Source: Roseibium algicola
Lineage (GTDB): Bacteria; Pseudomonadota; Alphaproteobacteria; Rhizobiales; Stappiaceae
Assembly (NCBI RefSeq): GCF_001999245.1
Contig: NZ_CP019630.1
Location: forward strand, 6,085,398 to 6,149,397
Direction of reading: 5' to 3'
DNA length: 64,000 nucleotides
The notes beneath the pieces were generated by a model. The model was not told where the DNA came from and did not search any database. It was given only the letters and a program-made list of their open reading frames with translations. Position numbers and translations under genes: made by a program. Of the stretch, positions 38,101-44,491 are shown one piece after another; the first letter of the stretch is position 1, and each line of letters opens with the position of its first letter.

Positions 38101-41100
38101 TGAATATTGCGGTGGCTGATCGCGATCCCCTTCGGCTTGCCTGTGGAGCCGGAGGTGAAGAGAACGCAGGCGATCTGTCCACTGGCGATATTCGGTAAGG
38201 TCTCCTTTCCCGCCGCCACTTGCAGGTGGCTGAAAGGAACGCAGGGTGCATCATTGAAACTGACTGATATCGCGTCTTCACTGTCGGTCAGCACGAGGTG
38301 GGCCCGGGTGTCGGCAACAAGTTGTTGAAGTCTGTTGGCAGGATCGTTCCTGTTCAAGGGAACATATGCCCCGCCTGCCTTCACGATCGCGAGCGTTGCG
38401 ACGACAAGATCAATGGAACGGTCCATCAGGACCGCGACCCGCGCCCCGGGTGCAACACCCCGGCGGAGGAGGTTTTGCGCAACGCGGTCCGACAATGCAT
38501 CGAGCTCGGCATAGGAAAGCGTGCGGGTCTGGCTGGAGAGAGCGACCTTCTCGCCCTTTTCCCTGGCCAACAGACGAAACCGCTCGGGCAAAGCCATTTC
38601 GATCGCAGCTTTTTCGACCTGCTCGCCTTCGCACAAGGCGGCAAGGCGTGACGCTTCGTCGGGATCGACAATCATGAGGTGGTCGATCCGTTTGTCGGGA
38701 TTTTCCACGGCTGCGCGAAGCAGATCGATGAAACGCCGGGAAATATTACCCGCAACCTCCCGATCCAGGAGATCTGTCCGGAATTCGATCCGCCCGTCGA
38801 TACCGCCTGCGCCTCCGACCTCGTCGCGATGAGCAGTCAGGTCGAAGGAAAGATCGAACTTTGAGGCTTCGACAGGCACGTCTTCAACTTCGCAGTCCAA
38901 CCCCGGCAAGGTAAGAACAGTCTCTCCTGCCATATCGAGCGCCAGAACGGTCTGGAACACCGGATGAAAGGACAGGTCCCTGCGTGGAGCGACCTTGTCG
39001 ACCACGAGCTCGAATGGCACGTCCCGGCGGGAATAGGCGGCAAGGTTCCGCTGACGCGTATCGGCCAATAACGCGCGAAAGGTCGGCCTGCCGGAAAGAT
39101 CGCTCCGGAGCGCCAGCATGTTGACGAAGAGGCCTATGGTTTCTTCGAAAGAGCTGTCCGGGCGGCCATCGACAGGCGTTCCGATGACGATGTCTTCCCC
39201 TGCGCCGAGCCGCGACAAGGTCGCAGCCATCGCAGCCTGCAGTACCATGAACAGGCTGGTCCGAGTTTCCATTGCCAGTCGCTCAAGCTTGCAATGAAGC
39301 TCTGGCGGGATCGCGACGGCTACTCCGTCGCCTTGCCAATAGGTATTCTTTCGTTGCCCCTCGGCACAAGGCAAATCAACGCAATCCGGAGCGCCAGCGA
39401 GGTCTTCGCTTGCTTCGGCAAGACGAGCGGCAAGTTCCTGTTCTGCTGCCTCGGACAGCCGGGTATGCTGCCAACTTGCGAAGTCGGCATATTGGACTGC
39501 CGGCTTTTGCCAGACAGGTTCCTTGCCGCTCATTCTCGCCGCAAAGGCCGTCTCGAAGTCGGCAAGCAATGGGCGCAGGGCGCCACCGTCAATCGCGATA
39601 TGATGCACAACAATCTGCATCATGCATTGCGGTTCAGGACCGAAATTTTCGTCCGTAACGATGGACACTCTCACCGGCAGGTCCTTGCACAGATCGAACG
39701 GCCTGGAAGACTGACGGGTGAGTTCTGACCGGCCTTCAGCTGCCGGTACTGAAACAATCCGGATGACATCTTCCGAAACGAAACCCGTACGGATGTCCTG
39801 ATACGGCGCTCCGACCCCGTCTTGCGGATAAACGGTCCTCAAGACTTCGTGCCTGTCGATAACGTCTGACCAGGCTTGCCCAAGAACGGACGGATCGACA
39901 GCACCGGAAAGCCGGAAGCGGTAGACCAGATTGTAGGAAGTATCTTCCGGGTGAAGCCGCTGCAGGAACCAGAGACGCTTTTGAGCAGAAGACAGCGGAA
40001 GCTTGTCGGGTCGCGCAACGGATTTCTGTTTCAGGGAACATGGTTTCGCTGCCCCTATCAGACGGGCAAGCGCAGCCGGTGTCGGCGCGTCGAAAATCTC
40101 GCCTGGAGCGATCTGTACGCCAAAACGGTCTCTCAGTCGATATGCAAGACGAGCGGCCAGCAGTGAATGCCCACCCAGGAGAAAGAAATTATCATGGACT
40201 GAAACCGAGTGGACGCCGAGCAGCTCTGTAAATGCCTCACAGATTGCGGTTTCAAGGTCGCTCTGCGTTCCGCTTGCGCTCCGTCTAGCCGTCGGCACCG
40301 GATCCGGCAACGCTGCCCTGTCCAACTTGCCATTGGGTGTGAGCGGAAGTGCATCGAGAGCCATGATCGCCGACGGCAGAAAAGCTGGAGGGAGAGCTTC
40401 TGCCAAGGCGGCCATAAGCCTTGCGATATCCTTGTCGGCTCCCACTTCCCAGACAACATAGGCAGCAAGATAGACGTCCGTGTTGTCAGGTCGCTTCGCA
40501 ACGACAGCCGAACGGGCAACCTCCGGCAATCTGTCCAGGGCTGCTGCGACCTCTCCCGGCTCGACACGGACGCCGCGTATCTTCACCTGATGGTCGGAAC
40601 GCCCCAGATACTCGTAGCCACCGTCAGGCATTCGCCGCGCAACGTCGCCTGTTCTGTAAAGCAAGGCACCAGCGGGTCCGAACGGCGAAGCTATGAACCG
40701 TTCTGCGGTCTTGTCCGGTTGGCGATGATATCCAAGCGCAAGACCTGTGCCGGTTATGTAGAGTTCACCGGTCTCTCCGTCGGAGACAGGCTGAAGCAGA
40801 TCGTCGAGCAGGTAGACGACTGTTTCCCGTATAGGGTTGCCGATGGCAATTTTCCCGTCTGCTTCACATCGCGCCCAGAGGCTGTCCCCCGCAGCTTCTG
40901 ACGCACCGTAGAAGTTGAACAAGCGGGCGTCTGGCAGTTTTTCGCAGAATTTTTGCAGAAGACTTGATGGTAGAGGCTCGCCACTCGTGACCCAGGTCCG
41001 GCAGACCTTCAAGTCTGGCAAACAGTCGTCCTCGAGAAGACTTGCCAGCAGGCTCGGCACAACGGTCAACCGCGTGACGGCAAACGTCGCCACCGTCTCT

Positions 41101-41924
41101 GCCAGTCGCCTCGGGTCAGCGGAAACATTGCCGGTTGCAAGGACGACCGCACAGCCATTGCACAAGGCGCCCAACAGCTCCGTCGACCCGTCAATGAAGT
41201 TCAAGGAGGTCTTGAACAGCGTTCGCTCACCTGGCGCGAAGGGCAAGGCTTCCGATATCCAGGCCAGCCTGTTGGCAAGAGCGGCCTGCCGCCCGAGAAC
41301 GCCCTTGGGCCGCCCGGTGGAACCGGACGTATAGACCAGATAGGCAGGATCATCGCCAGTCAGCCGGCGAACAAGATCACCACCCACAGGTGCGGTATCA
41401 GGCTGTCCGGCGATGTCCCGGCTCAGCGAACCGTTTCCGAGAAAGACCGCCCGCGCTGTCTGACCAGCCGCCTCAACGACGCCGGCGACCGGTTGTTCCG
41501 CAAGGATCAGATCCGGTTCTGCGTCTTGAAGCATGTCAATCAGACGCTGTCGAGGATAGGTCGGATCGAGCGGCATGTAGCACGCTCCGGTCTTGATCAC
41601 GCCCAGCAGGCTTACGACGAGGTCCGGCCCGGTAGCACAGCCGAGTGCCACGATCTTGCCAGGCCCGATACCCCGGCCGATGAGGTACCACGCGACACGG
41701 TTCGCCTTCCGGTCCAGTTCCTCGAAGGTCAGAACCTTATCCGGCAGTATCAGTGCCGTGTCACCAGGTCTCGACTTCACCTGCCTGGCAAAAAGTGCGC
41801 GAACAGAATCAGTCTCATTGTCCGATGTTGCTTCCAACGGCAAATGGCTGGCATCCGGACGCGCAATGCTGCCTGAGGCAGCCTTTGCCCTTGCTGTCTG
41901 GAAACCACTTTCGCGGGATGTCAT
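28182..41924 (-). CDS. Four-module nonribosomal peptide synthetase (A-T / C-A-T / C-A-T-E / C-A-T-TE)
   Basis: This 4580-residue assembly line covers 13.7 kb. The carrier serines lie in GGHSLL, GGDSIL, GGDSIS and GGHSLL (near residues 583, 1641, 2713 and 4255). The four adenylation domains have SGSTGxPKG loops. Condensation histidines (HHxxxDG) are near 775, 1848 and 3395, the epimerase copy (HHLVIDGVSW) near 2908, and the thioesterase GWSFGG near 4385. It has no N-terminal condensation domain, so module 1 starts the chain. Reading the pockets gives unknown - Val-like - D-Tyr - Gly-like, a tetrapeptide released by the TE. ATG 41924 has GGAG nine bases upstream. The next gene overlaps its end by 11 bases. 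Modules 3 and 4 carry a nearly identical C/A segment. Confidence 0.93.
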   Translation of the reverse strand: MTSRESGFQTARAKAASGSIARPDASHLPLEATSDNETDSVRALFARQVKSRPGDTALILPDKVLTFEELDRKANRVAWYLIGRGIGPGKIVALGCATGPDLVVSLLGVIKTGACYMPLDPTYPRQRLIDMLQDAEPDLILAEQPVAGVVEAAGQTARAVFLGNGSLSRDIAGQPDTAPVGGDLVRRLTGDDPAYLVYTSGSTGRPKGVLGRQAALANRLAWISEALPFAPGERTLFKTSLNFIDGSTELLGALCNGCAVVLATGNVSADPRRLAETVATFAVTRLTVVPSLLASLLEDDCLPDLKVCRTWVTSGEPLPSSLLQKFCEKLPDARLFNFYGASEAAGDSLWARCEADGKIAIGNPIRETVVYLLDDLLQPVSDGETGELYITGTGLALGYHRQPDKTAERFIASPFGPAGALLYRTGDVARRMPDGGYEYLGRSDHQVKIRGVRVEPGEVAAALDRLPEVARSAVVAKRPDNTDVYLAAYVVWEVGADKDIARLMAALAEALPPAFLPSAIMALDALPLTPNGKLDRAALPDPVPTARRSASGTQSDLETAICEAFTELLGVHSVSVHDNFFLLGGHSLLAARLAYRLRDRFGVQIAPGEIFDAPTPAALARLIGAAKPCSLKQKSVARPDKLPLSSAQKRLWFLQRLHPEDTSYNLVYRFRLSGAVDPSVLGQAWSDVIDRHEVLRTVYPQDGVGAPYQDIRTGFVSEDVIRIVSVPAAEGRSELTRQSSRPFDLCKDLPVRVSIVTDENFGPEPQCMMQIVVHHIAIDGGALRPLLADFETAFAARMSGKEPVWQKPAVQYADFASWQHTRLSEAAEQELAARLAEASEDLAGAPDCVDLPCAEGQRKNTYWQGDGVAVAIPPELHCKLERLAMETRTSLFMVLQAAMAATLSRLGAGEDIVIGTPVDGRPDSSFEETIGLFVNMLALRSDLSGRPTFRALLADTRQRNLAAYSRRDVPFELVVDKVAPRRDLSFHPVFQTVLALDMAGETVLTLPGLDCEVEDVPVEASKFDLSFDLTAHRDEVGGAGGIDGRIEFRTDLLDREVAGNISRRFIDLLRAAVENPDKRIDHLMIVDPDEASRLAALCEGEQVEKAAIEMALPERFRLLAREKGEKVALSSQTRTLSYAELDALSDRVAQNLLRRGVAPGARVAVLMDRSIDLVVATLAIVKAGGAYVPLNRNDPANRLQQLVADTRAHLVLTDSEDAISVSFNDAPCVPFSHLQVAAGKETLPNIASGQIACVLFTSGSTGKPKGIAISHRNIQALALDGCWPEGSHERVLLHSPYAFDASTYEIWTPLMLGQELFIAPPGILDAETIARLVEERKVSAACITTRLFNIIAGEKPEAFKPLRSVLIGGEAASAEALRRATAASPGTRFVNGYGPAEGTTFVTWHAMHTLEKSAHKVPIGLPRDNCSVRILDDRLQPVGIGMVGELYLAGDCLTLGYLDRTGLTAERFVADPVGPAGSRMYRTGDLVRWRSDGLLTFVGRADHQVKINGFRIEPQEIENAIGRQSDIGQCTVIVREDRPGEKKLVAYVVGTGTGEPDLAGLRKRLAETLPAFMVPAHFVLLEQLPFTTNGKLDIKRLPAPEIHGDGAKVPAGQTETDICALFADVLGLETVGPADNFFALGGDSILSIQLVSRARRAGLVFSARDVFSNKTPAELATVAQRQQLPEIGTDLKSGWISEEDLSIVSSRYGSLLSTVWPLTGLQSGLLFHALMDAETGEDAYKVQTVVSLDGPVDVQRLESSLQALVARHAPLRAVFCHEGLSDPVQVILSKVELPFEQVDLSEDADPEAELDLLLREDRKIRFDLAQDPLLRVCLVKRPDGGAWLVLSNHHILLDGWSLPVLMRELKEIYEAGGAGGLPPVTPFDRYLGWLQQQDKKAAKAAWQEALSGLEEPTRLAASVCGQSANTSTGSSSGEGSAVLRFDDLLSEDATRSLEGLARTLDITLNTVLQGAWSVVLGRICGRDDLVFGTTVSGRPAEITGVETMAGLFINTVPVRAKPVPATPVTAFLKELQSRQAALLPHQHLGLPEIQAEAGLGDLFDTLVVFENYPFSDETHEASPDGLRISGVEVHDQTHYPLSLMVVPGKRLLLRLDCREERIGGDLGRSLLGQLCNVLAQMVSRPEAPLGSLEMLPASERKAVQDRWNATRHALPEGDLTELVSATASRFGTREAVIGSTERLTYAELEVRANRLAHLLIRRGIGAEDRVAIALPRNPDMIVALLAVLKTGAAYLPLDPDYPAARIAMMLDDAAPRLVISETATAAALTDGAPISALLLLDADATGSELAKMSASAPTDADRKQPINPAHPAYVIYTSGSTGKPKGVVVTREGLSNLAYAQIERFAISEQSRVAQFASFSFDAAFSEIATALVSGATLVIWPRQAFTDPAALKTFMYAQRVTHITLSPSLLSVMSTTDLPEGCVLVTAGEAISVPEVRRWSDRCCLVNAYGPTEVTVCGSMSLPLTPVQEGDIAPIGLPIWNSSLYVLDQTLQPVPNGVAGELYIGGAGLARGYQNLADLTSSRFVADPFAGAGRRMYRTGDLVYRAEDGNLFFLGRSDAQVKVRGRRIEPGEIERVLLERSDVAQCLVSVYSDRKGASRLVAYVIGQERSDPSAEELQRYCADRLPDYMVPAQIDLLPYLPRLPNGKIDRKALPAPSRPQRAEETRRQSPAEQAVAAAFAETLGITPPTLDDSFFGLGGDSISAIRLVGLLRRKGLKATPKDVFDHKTVSKLASVARTLEGPEVNELKEFEPDTVLPTPILRWFAELGGPADGFFQSTCLMLPKGVNAEFLQTALGAIVQRHGMLRARANKTTPAMKIGPVAEFTDVFPIKHISLSEVENENGLKDLLEEQHAAAVEALSLSRGKVFSAIWFDRGHMEPGLLLLVAHHLVIDGVSWRILSEDLRTAWDDWSADRPISLEPESTSFPGWSRLLQADAASDARVSEEGYWSALLSSGTERFLAGDLDGKQDTVQTLKSLASLLSAEETEQILTRLPALYSCGPQDVLLAALGLAVGAFKTSRFGKPGGAILCDVEGHGREAIGDADLSRTVGWFTSVFPARLEVTTAGNGISGMSDADLKQLIIEIKEQASARPDHGLGYGMLRYLNKESSAKLASENKAQIAFNYLGRFPAGAGGAWSAAPFFGGMRGGFDPATPLAHMLSIDCQAIEEEKGFCLHTEFGFASRHLSEKEIAEFRALWEEALIRLAAHGNWSKAGGQSPSDFPLVAVSRADVDLLVQRYGGLLSTVWPLTGLQSGLLFHALMDAETGEDAYKVQTVVSLDGPVDAQRLEASLQALVAWHAPLRAVFCHEGLSDPVQVVLSKVELPFEQVDLSEDADPEAELDLLLREDRKTRFDLAQGPLLRVCLVKRPDGGAWLVLSNHHILLDGWSLPVLMRELKEIYEAGGAGGLPPVTPFDRYLGWLQQQDKKAAKAAWQEALSGLEEPTRLAASVCGQSANTSTGSSSGEGSAVLRFDDLLSEDATRSLEGLARTLDITLNTVLQGAWSVVLGRICGRDDLVFGTTVSGRPAEITGVETMAGLFINTVPVRAKPVPATPVTAFLKELQSRQAALLPHQHLGLPEIQAEAGLGDLFDTLVVFENYPFSDETHEASPDGLRISGVEVHDQTHYPLSLMVVPGKRLLLRLDCREERIGGDLGRSLLGQLCNVLAQMASRPEAPLGSLEMLPASERKAVQDRWNATRHALPEGDLTELISATASRFGTREAVIGSTERLTYAELEARANRLAHLLIRRGIGAEDRVAIALPRNPDMIVALLAVLKTGAAYLPLDPDYPAARIAMMLDDAAPRLVISETATAAALTDGAPTSALLLLDAEVTGVELAAMSASAPTDADRKQPIDPEHPAYVIYTSGSTGKPKGVVVTREGLKNLLCCLSTELRFLPQDKVLSATTIGFDIAGLELYGPLLIGAGVVLFEGNQREADRLHDWIGQEKPTVMQATPSLWRSLLEVGPLPRLQVLVGGEALDGGLASQLQAAGPVTNVYGPTETTIWSVSASVRTESSGIPSIGQPLWNSQVYVLDETLQPVAEGISGELYIGGLGLARGYHGRSDLTSERFVADPFAGHGARMYRTGDTVYRRSNGELVFLGRGDSQVKIRGHRIELGEIEATIASMTNIAKAVVLDRPDGARGSSLVAYVVPEEGAELKTAELRSVLQRNLPDYMVPGAFIVLPELPLTPNGKLSRLALPDPVWKQGETSPATLQETLLCNLFAELLPGVVPGPEDSFFDMGGHSLLAARLKALMKERMGLDVSLRDIFATPTVRGLLSLGQGRKTGLLEPVLQIRRAGCQAPLFCVHPGFGLGWTYAGLASVLPADVPIIALQARGYIGEAVLPSTLNQMAADYVASVNKVASTGPVRLLGWSFGGLAAFEMARLLEESGRDVEFLILLDSYPMHEEDPLPDLSDSGARGAFLEMIGFDPHVRVPEDVSFEDVRRFLEDSAHPLADLSPVDFNNMLRIARNNALLAHGYRPKTLNCPLVHYASNNTKRMLGVEADPWENRTNGQFEAHGLDCTHHEMTSQQALCEIGEGLNALMNLGDQPFRQAVAEGRLKNVG
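30236..32165. repeat. 1.93 kb near-identical repeat, copy in module 4 (C domain to A3 motif)
   Basis: This segment matches 34877-36806 with a constant 4641-base offset at both ends, so there is no net insertion or deletion. The encoded 640-odd residues differ at about 17 places by my count. It covers the whole C4 domain and the N-terminal part of A4 up to GVVVTREGL just after the A3 motif. Confidence 0.92.
32170..36809 (-). other. NRPS module 3: C-A-T-E, D-tyrosine
   Basis: The C domain (about 1712-2135, HHILLDGW) and the first part of the A domain nearly match module 4. The A pocket reads D-A-S-T-V-A-A-V-C plus Lys, one of the published tyrosine codes (DASTVAAVCK). The E domain (about 2768-3222) has HHLVIDGVSW, CDVEGHGRE and SRTVGWFTSVFP plus NYLGRF, the full epimerase set. 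The bound tyrosine, or the peptide ending in it, is therefore converted to the D form before module 4. Confidence 0.82.
34877..36806. repeat. 1.93 kb near-identical repeat, copy in module 3 (C domain to A3 motif)
   Basis: This is the partner of 30236-32165. Similarity starts at the beginning of C3 (YGSLLSTVWPLTG) and stops abruptly after the A3 motif of A3. The next residues, which hold the substrate pocket, differ strongly between the modules. The third and second A domains do not share this level of identity. Confidence 0.92.
36810..40014 (-). other. NRPS module 2: C-A-T, Val-like specificity
   Basis: The C domain covers about residues 643-1075, with HHIAIDGG. The A domain (about 1115-1590) has the pocket D-A-Y-C-I-G-G-T-F plus Lys. 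This differs from the known valine code DAFWIGGTFK at two places, notably Cys for Trp at the third-shell position, which would enlarge the pocket. A branched or small hydrophobic residue is likely. The carrier is GGDSIL. There is no epimerase, so the residue should stay L. Confidence 0.6.
40015..41924 (-). other. NRPS module 1: loading A-T, unassigned substrate
   Basis: The adenylation domain covers about residues 42-555 and the carrier domain follows. Aligned by eye to GrsA, the pocket reads D-G-E-V-V-S-F-G-D plus the A10 lysine. I cannot match this to a known code. The A4-A5 region (NFIDGSTELLGAL and FYGASEAAGDSLW) is clearly different from modules 2-4, including an altered GASEA in place of the usual GPTE. 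The starter could be an unusual amino acid. The C2 domain that follows expects an aminoacyl or acyl donor. Confidence 0.75.
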
Positions 41925-41994
41925 TGAGATCAACTCCGTCGAAGAATTGCCGTTTCTGTTTTGCTTGTCCGGCCGAAACCGAATTGAAATATCG

Positions 41995-43338
41995 TCAGCC
42001 TTGCAGCCCGAGGCGCTGCCTGAGTGTCAAAGGGTCGTGCCCCGCCGGCCGTACGTGCCCTCGCTGGCGGAGAATTGGCACGACGGAGCGGGAAAACTCG
42101 TCAAAGCTTCCGGGAAAGTGGGTCGGGGTAATCACGAAGCCGTCGCAAGCGCCGCTTGTAAAATAGCTCTCAAGCTGATCGGCCACCTGTTCCGGCGTTC
42201 CGACAAGACGCGGCGTCGACGTGCTCCGCGCCATCCGAATGGCAATGTCGCGAAGCGTCCAGAGCCTTCCCCTGTCCTCTTCCCGGATCCTCTCCAACCA
42301 GGGAAATGCGGCTCCGCCATCGACAGCCGCCTTGTTTGGCGACTTGCCAGAACTCTCCAACACCTTGTCGATTGGCGTATCAGGATCGAAACCTGTCGCG
42401 TCGACGCCGATCATGCCCGACAGAAAGGCGATGGCGACATCCGGATGGATCAGCTCGTCCAGATATTCGGCCCGCGCTTTTGCAATGGCTTCGGTTTCAC
42501 CGATCACAGGCTGCACCGCCGTCAGCAGGAATATCTTCTCCGGGTCGCGCCCCATCTCTGCAGCCCGGCGGCGAACATCGGCACGCAGTTCCGACATGCC
42601 CTCGGCATCTGCCTGAATGGCGAAAACGACATCAACCCATTTGGCGGAAAAATCACGACCCCGCGGAGAAACGCCGACACTCATCAGGATCGGTTCACCG
42701 TCCGGTCCGGCGGGAAGTGACAAGGGACCTCGAAGTTTGAAGCGTTCGCCTTCGTGATCAATGGGATGGATCTTGCCGGTGTCCGCGTAAAGCCCGGACG
42801 CCTTGTCGCTTACCAGCGCGTCCGGTTCCCAGGACTTCCAGAGCTTGCGGCAGATCTCCAGGATCTCTTCCGCCCTGTCATAGGCTTCGGGAGAAATGAG
42901 CTTTGGGAAATGACCGAAATTGTGCCCGTTGCTCGGACCAGCGGAGGTTACGACATTCCACGAGATCCGGCCCCTGCTGAAATGGTCCAGCGTACTGAGC
43001 GTACGGGCCAGATGATAAGGTTCCATGTAGGTGGTCGATAGCGTGACGGTAAAACCGAGCGACTTCGTTACCGAGGCCATGAGGGAAACCAGCAGGTTCG
43101 GGTCATGGCGAATGGCACCAACCGCACCGTGTTTCAAAAAGGTTTCGTAGTTGTCGTTCAGTCCGGTTGTCACGCTGAGCGATTCTGGAATGAATGCGAG
43201 GTCGAACCCGCCCCGTTCCAATGTGACCGCCGTATCCTTGAAGAGATCGGGATCACAGAAATCCGTTTCGCTGTACGGGTGGCGCCACATGCCGGCGAAA
43301 TGGCTTCCAGGCACCAGAATATACCCGGCCAGAAACAT
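41995..43338 (-). CDS. LLM-class flavin-dependent monooxygenase (NtaA/SnaA/DszA type)
   Basis: This protein of about 447 residues shows the NtaA-group features GSHFAGMWRHPYSE at the N-terminus, TLERGGFDLAFIPES near residue 45, STTYMEPYHLARTLSTLDHFSRGRISWNVVTS around 105-135, and RAEEILEICRKLW near 160. Such enzymes use FMNH2 supplied by a separate reductase to oxidise small organics or, in peptide pathways, amines and carbons. The start is uncertain: ATG 43338 is given, but TTG codons at 43365 (after GGGGGG) and 43377 would keep a few more family-like residues. It lies 70 bases before the NRPS start. Confidence 0.82.
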   Translation of the reverse strand: MFLAGYILVPGSHFAGMWRHPYSETDFCDPDLFKDTAVTLERGGFDLAFIPESLSVTTGLNDNYETFLKHGAVGAIRHDPNLLVSLMASVTKSLGFTVTLSTTYMEPYHLARTLSTLDHFSRGRISWNVVTSAGPSNGHNFGHFPKLISPEAYDRAEEILEICRKLWKSWEPDALVSDKASGLYADTGKIHPIDHEGERFKLRGPLSLPAGPDGEPILMSVGVSPRGRDFSAKWVDVVFAIQADAEGMSELRADVRRRAAEMGRDPEKIFLLTAVQPVIGETEAIAKARAEYLDELIHPDVAIAFLSGMIGVDATGFDPDTPIDKVLESSGKSPNKAAVDGGAAFPWLERIREEDRGRLWTLRDIAIRMARSTSTPRLVGTPEQVADQLESYFTSGACDGFVITPTHFPGSFDEFSRSVVPILRQRGHVRPAGHDPLTLRQRLGLQG

Positions 43339-43377
43339 ATGACGATTTGCAACACCAGAACTCAAATCACCCCCCAA

Positions 43378-43538
43378 GACCGGCTTTAAGCAAAGTAATC
43401 GATCGTTTAAATTCGCTACCTACTCACTTTTCATTCTCATGACCTAACGGCAATAAAAAACAATTCACGAATTTTTCGCAGAAGATAAGTTAATTTTTAT
43501 TCACATTCGTCGTTCAACATATCTCTTTTCGACGTTTA
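43378..43538 (-). promoter_or_regulatory. AT-rich gap, probable promoter region of the NRPS operon
   Basis: These 161 bases between the methyltransferase stop and the monooxygenase start are far richer in A/T than the flanks, with several A- and T-runs. No single -35/-10 pair or dyad stands out. A promoter for the monooxygenase-NRPS-hydroxylase-MbtH-exporter-PPTase run is the simplest reading. Confidence 0.4.
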
Positions 43539-44210
43539 CTAAATTTTTCGAAAAACCCTCAGGGTGTTGCCGTAAAAGACCCTTGGTATTTCGAGACTCT
43601 CGACCAGTTCAAAGCCCGCAGCCCTTACCTGCTTCTCAACTTCTGCGGTTTTCACCTGCTTCACCCATTCACCGGAAAAAATCAGGTCATCGATATTGTG
43701 GGCCAGGCGGCGCCAGAAAGGTGCTTCGACCATATCCTTGAAAAGAAACACTCCTGCGGGACCGACCCGTTTGATCGCCTCTTCAACAGCCGTCATCCGT
43801 TCAGGTTCGGCAACATGGTGCAGCACGTCGACCATGGTCACCACATCGAAGCAGTCGTCCGGCAGCTCCGCGAAGCTGCCAATTCGCAGGAAGGATACTT
43901 CCGCTGAGTGCCCCGTTCTCCCCGCTGCCTTGCGGGCCGAGGCAAGAGCGCCTTCGTGGACATCGCAGCCGGTTGCTTCGCTTATCCTTCCGGATGCCAG
44001 CAGAATCGCCAGCAACGCGCCATTGCCGCAGCCTACATCCAGAACCTTTGCATTTGCTGGAACATGCCGCTCCATCTCTTCGAATGGGCAAACGTAGGGC
44101 CTGGCGGAGATCAGCTTGCGCAAGAGCCTTGGCTCATAATCGTAAAGGTCGAAAAGGAACCGGCTAAGGTCCTTGCGATCGAAACTGAATGACTCTGTGC
44201 TGGCTGACAC
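43539..44210 (-). CDS. Class I SAM-dependent methyltransferase
   Basis: This 223-residue protein has SAM motif I VLDVGCGNGALLAIL near residue 56, an acidic motif II (ATGCDVHEGAL), DVVTMVDVLHHV for motif IV near residue 118, and GVFLFKDMVEAPF. GTG 44210 with GGGAG six bases upstream is the start. It is first in the run of minus-strand genes leading into the NRPS, so O- or N-methylation of the peptide is plausible. The 160-base AT-rich gap after it means cotranscription is not certain, and it could be an independent gene. Confidence 0.78.
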   Translation of the reverse strand: MSASTESFSFDRKDLSRFLFDLYDYEPRLLRKLISARPYVCPFEEMERHVPANAKVLDVGCGNGALLAILLASGRISEATGCDVHEGALASARKAAGRTGHSAEVSFLRIGSFAELPDDCFDVVTMVDVLHHVAEPERMTAVEEAIKRVGPAGVFLFKDMVEAPFWRRLAHNIDDLIFSGEWVKQVKTAEVEKQVRAAGFELVESLEIPRVFYGNTLRVFRKI

Positions 44211-44491
44211 TCACCACTCCCATAGTCTGTTTCGATCTTGGTTTCACAAACCGTGAAATTAACCATACGTTGTAGTGACGCAACGCTACACAACACAACT
44301 TAAGCAAATTCTTTGGCTCTTGCCTAGCTCAAGAAACACGCTTGCCACAGAGTTGTTTTCTTGCAACTGTGCTGCAATTGACGCAGACAAGACTGCTCGG
44401 AAAGCATTGAGAGTTCTTGTTTTTATGCGTTTCTTGGCCGCTAGGTCACTTTAACGAGCTGCGGAGCCGTTTCAATTCCTGGGAGCGCTGA

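Noticed and set aside
23899..44210. Calling the cluster a siderophore locus
   Set aside because: A catechol and a PvdE-like exporter would fit, but there is no TonB-dependent receptor, Fe-uptake gene or clear iron box in the cluster, so only metal binding as a possibility is retained.
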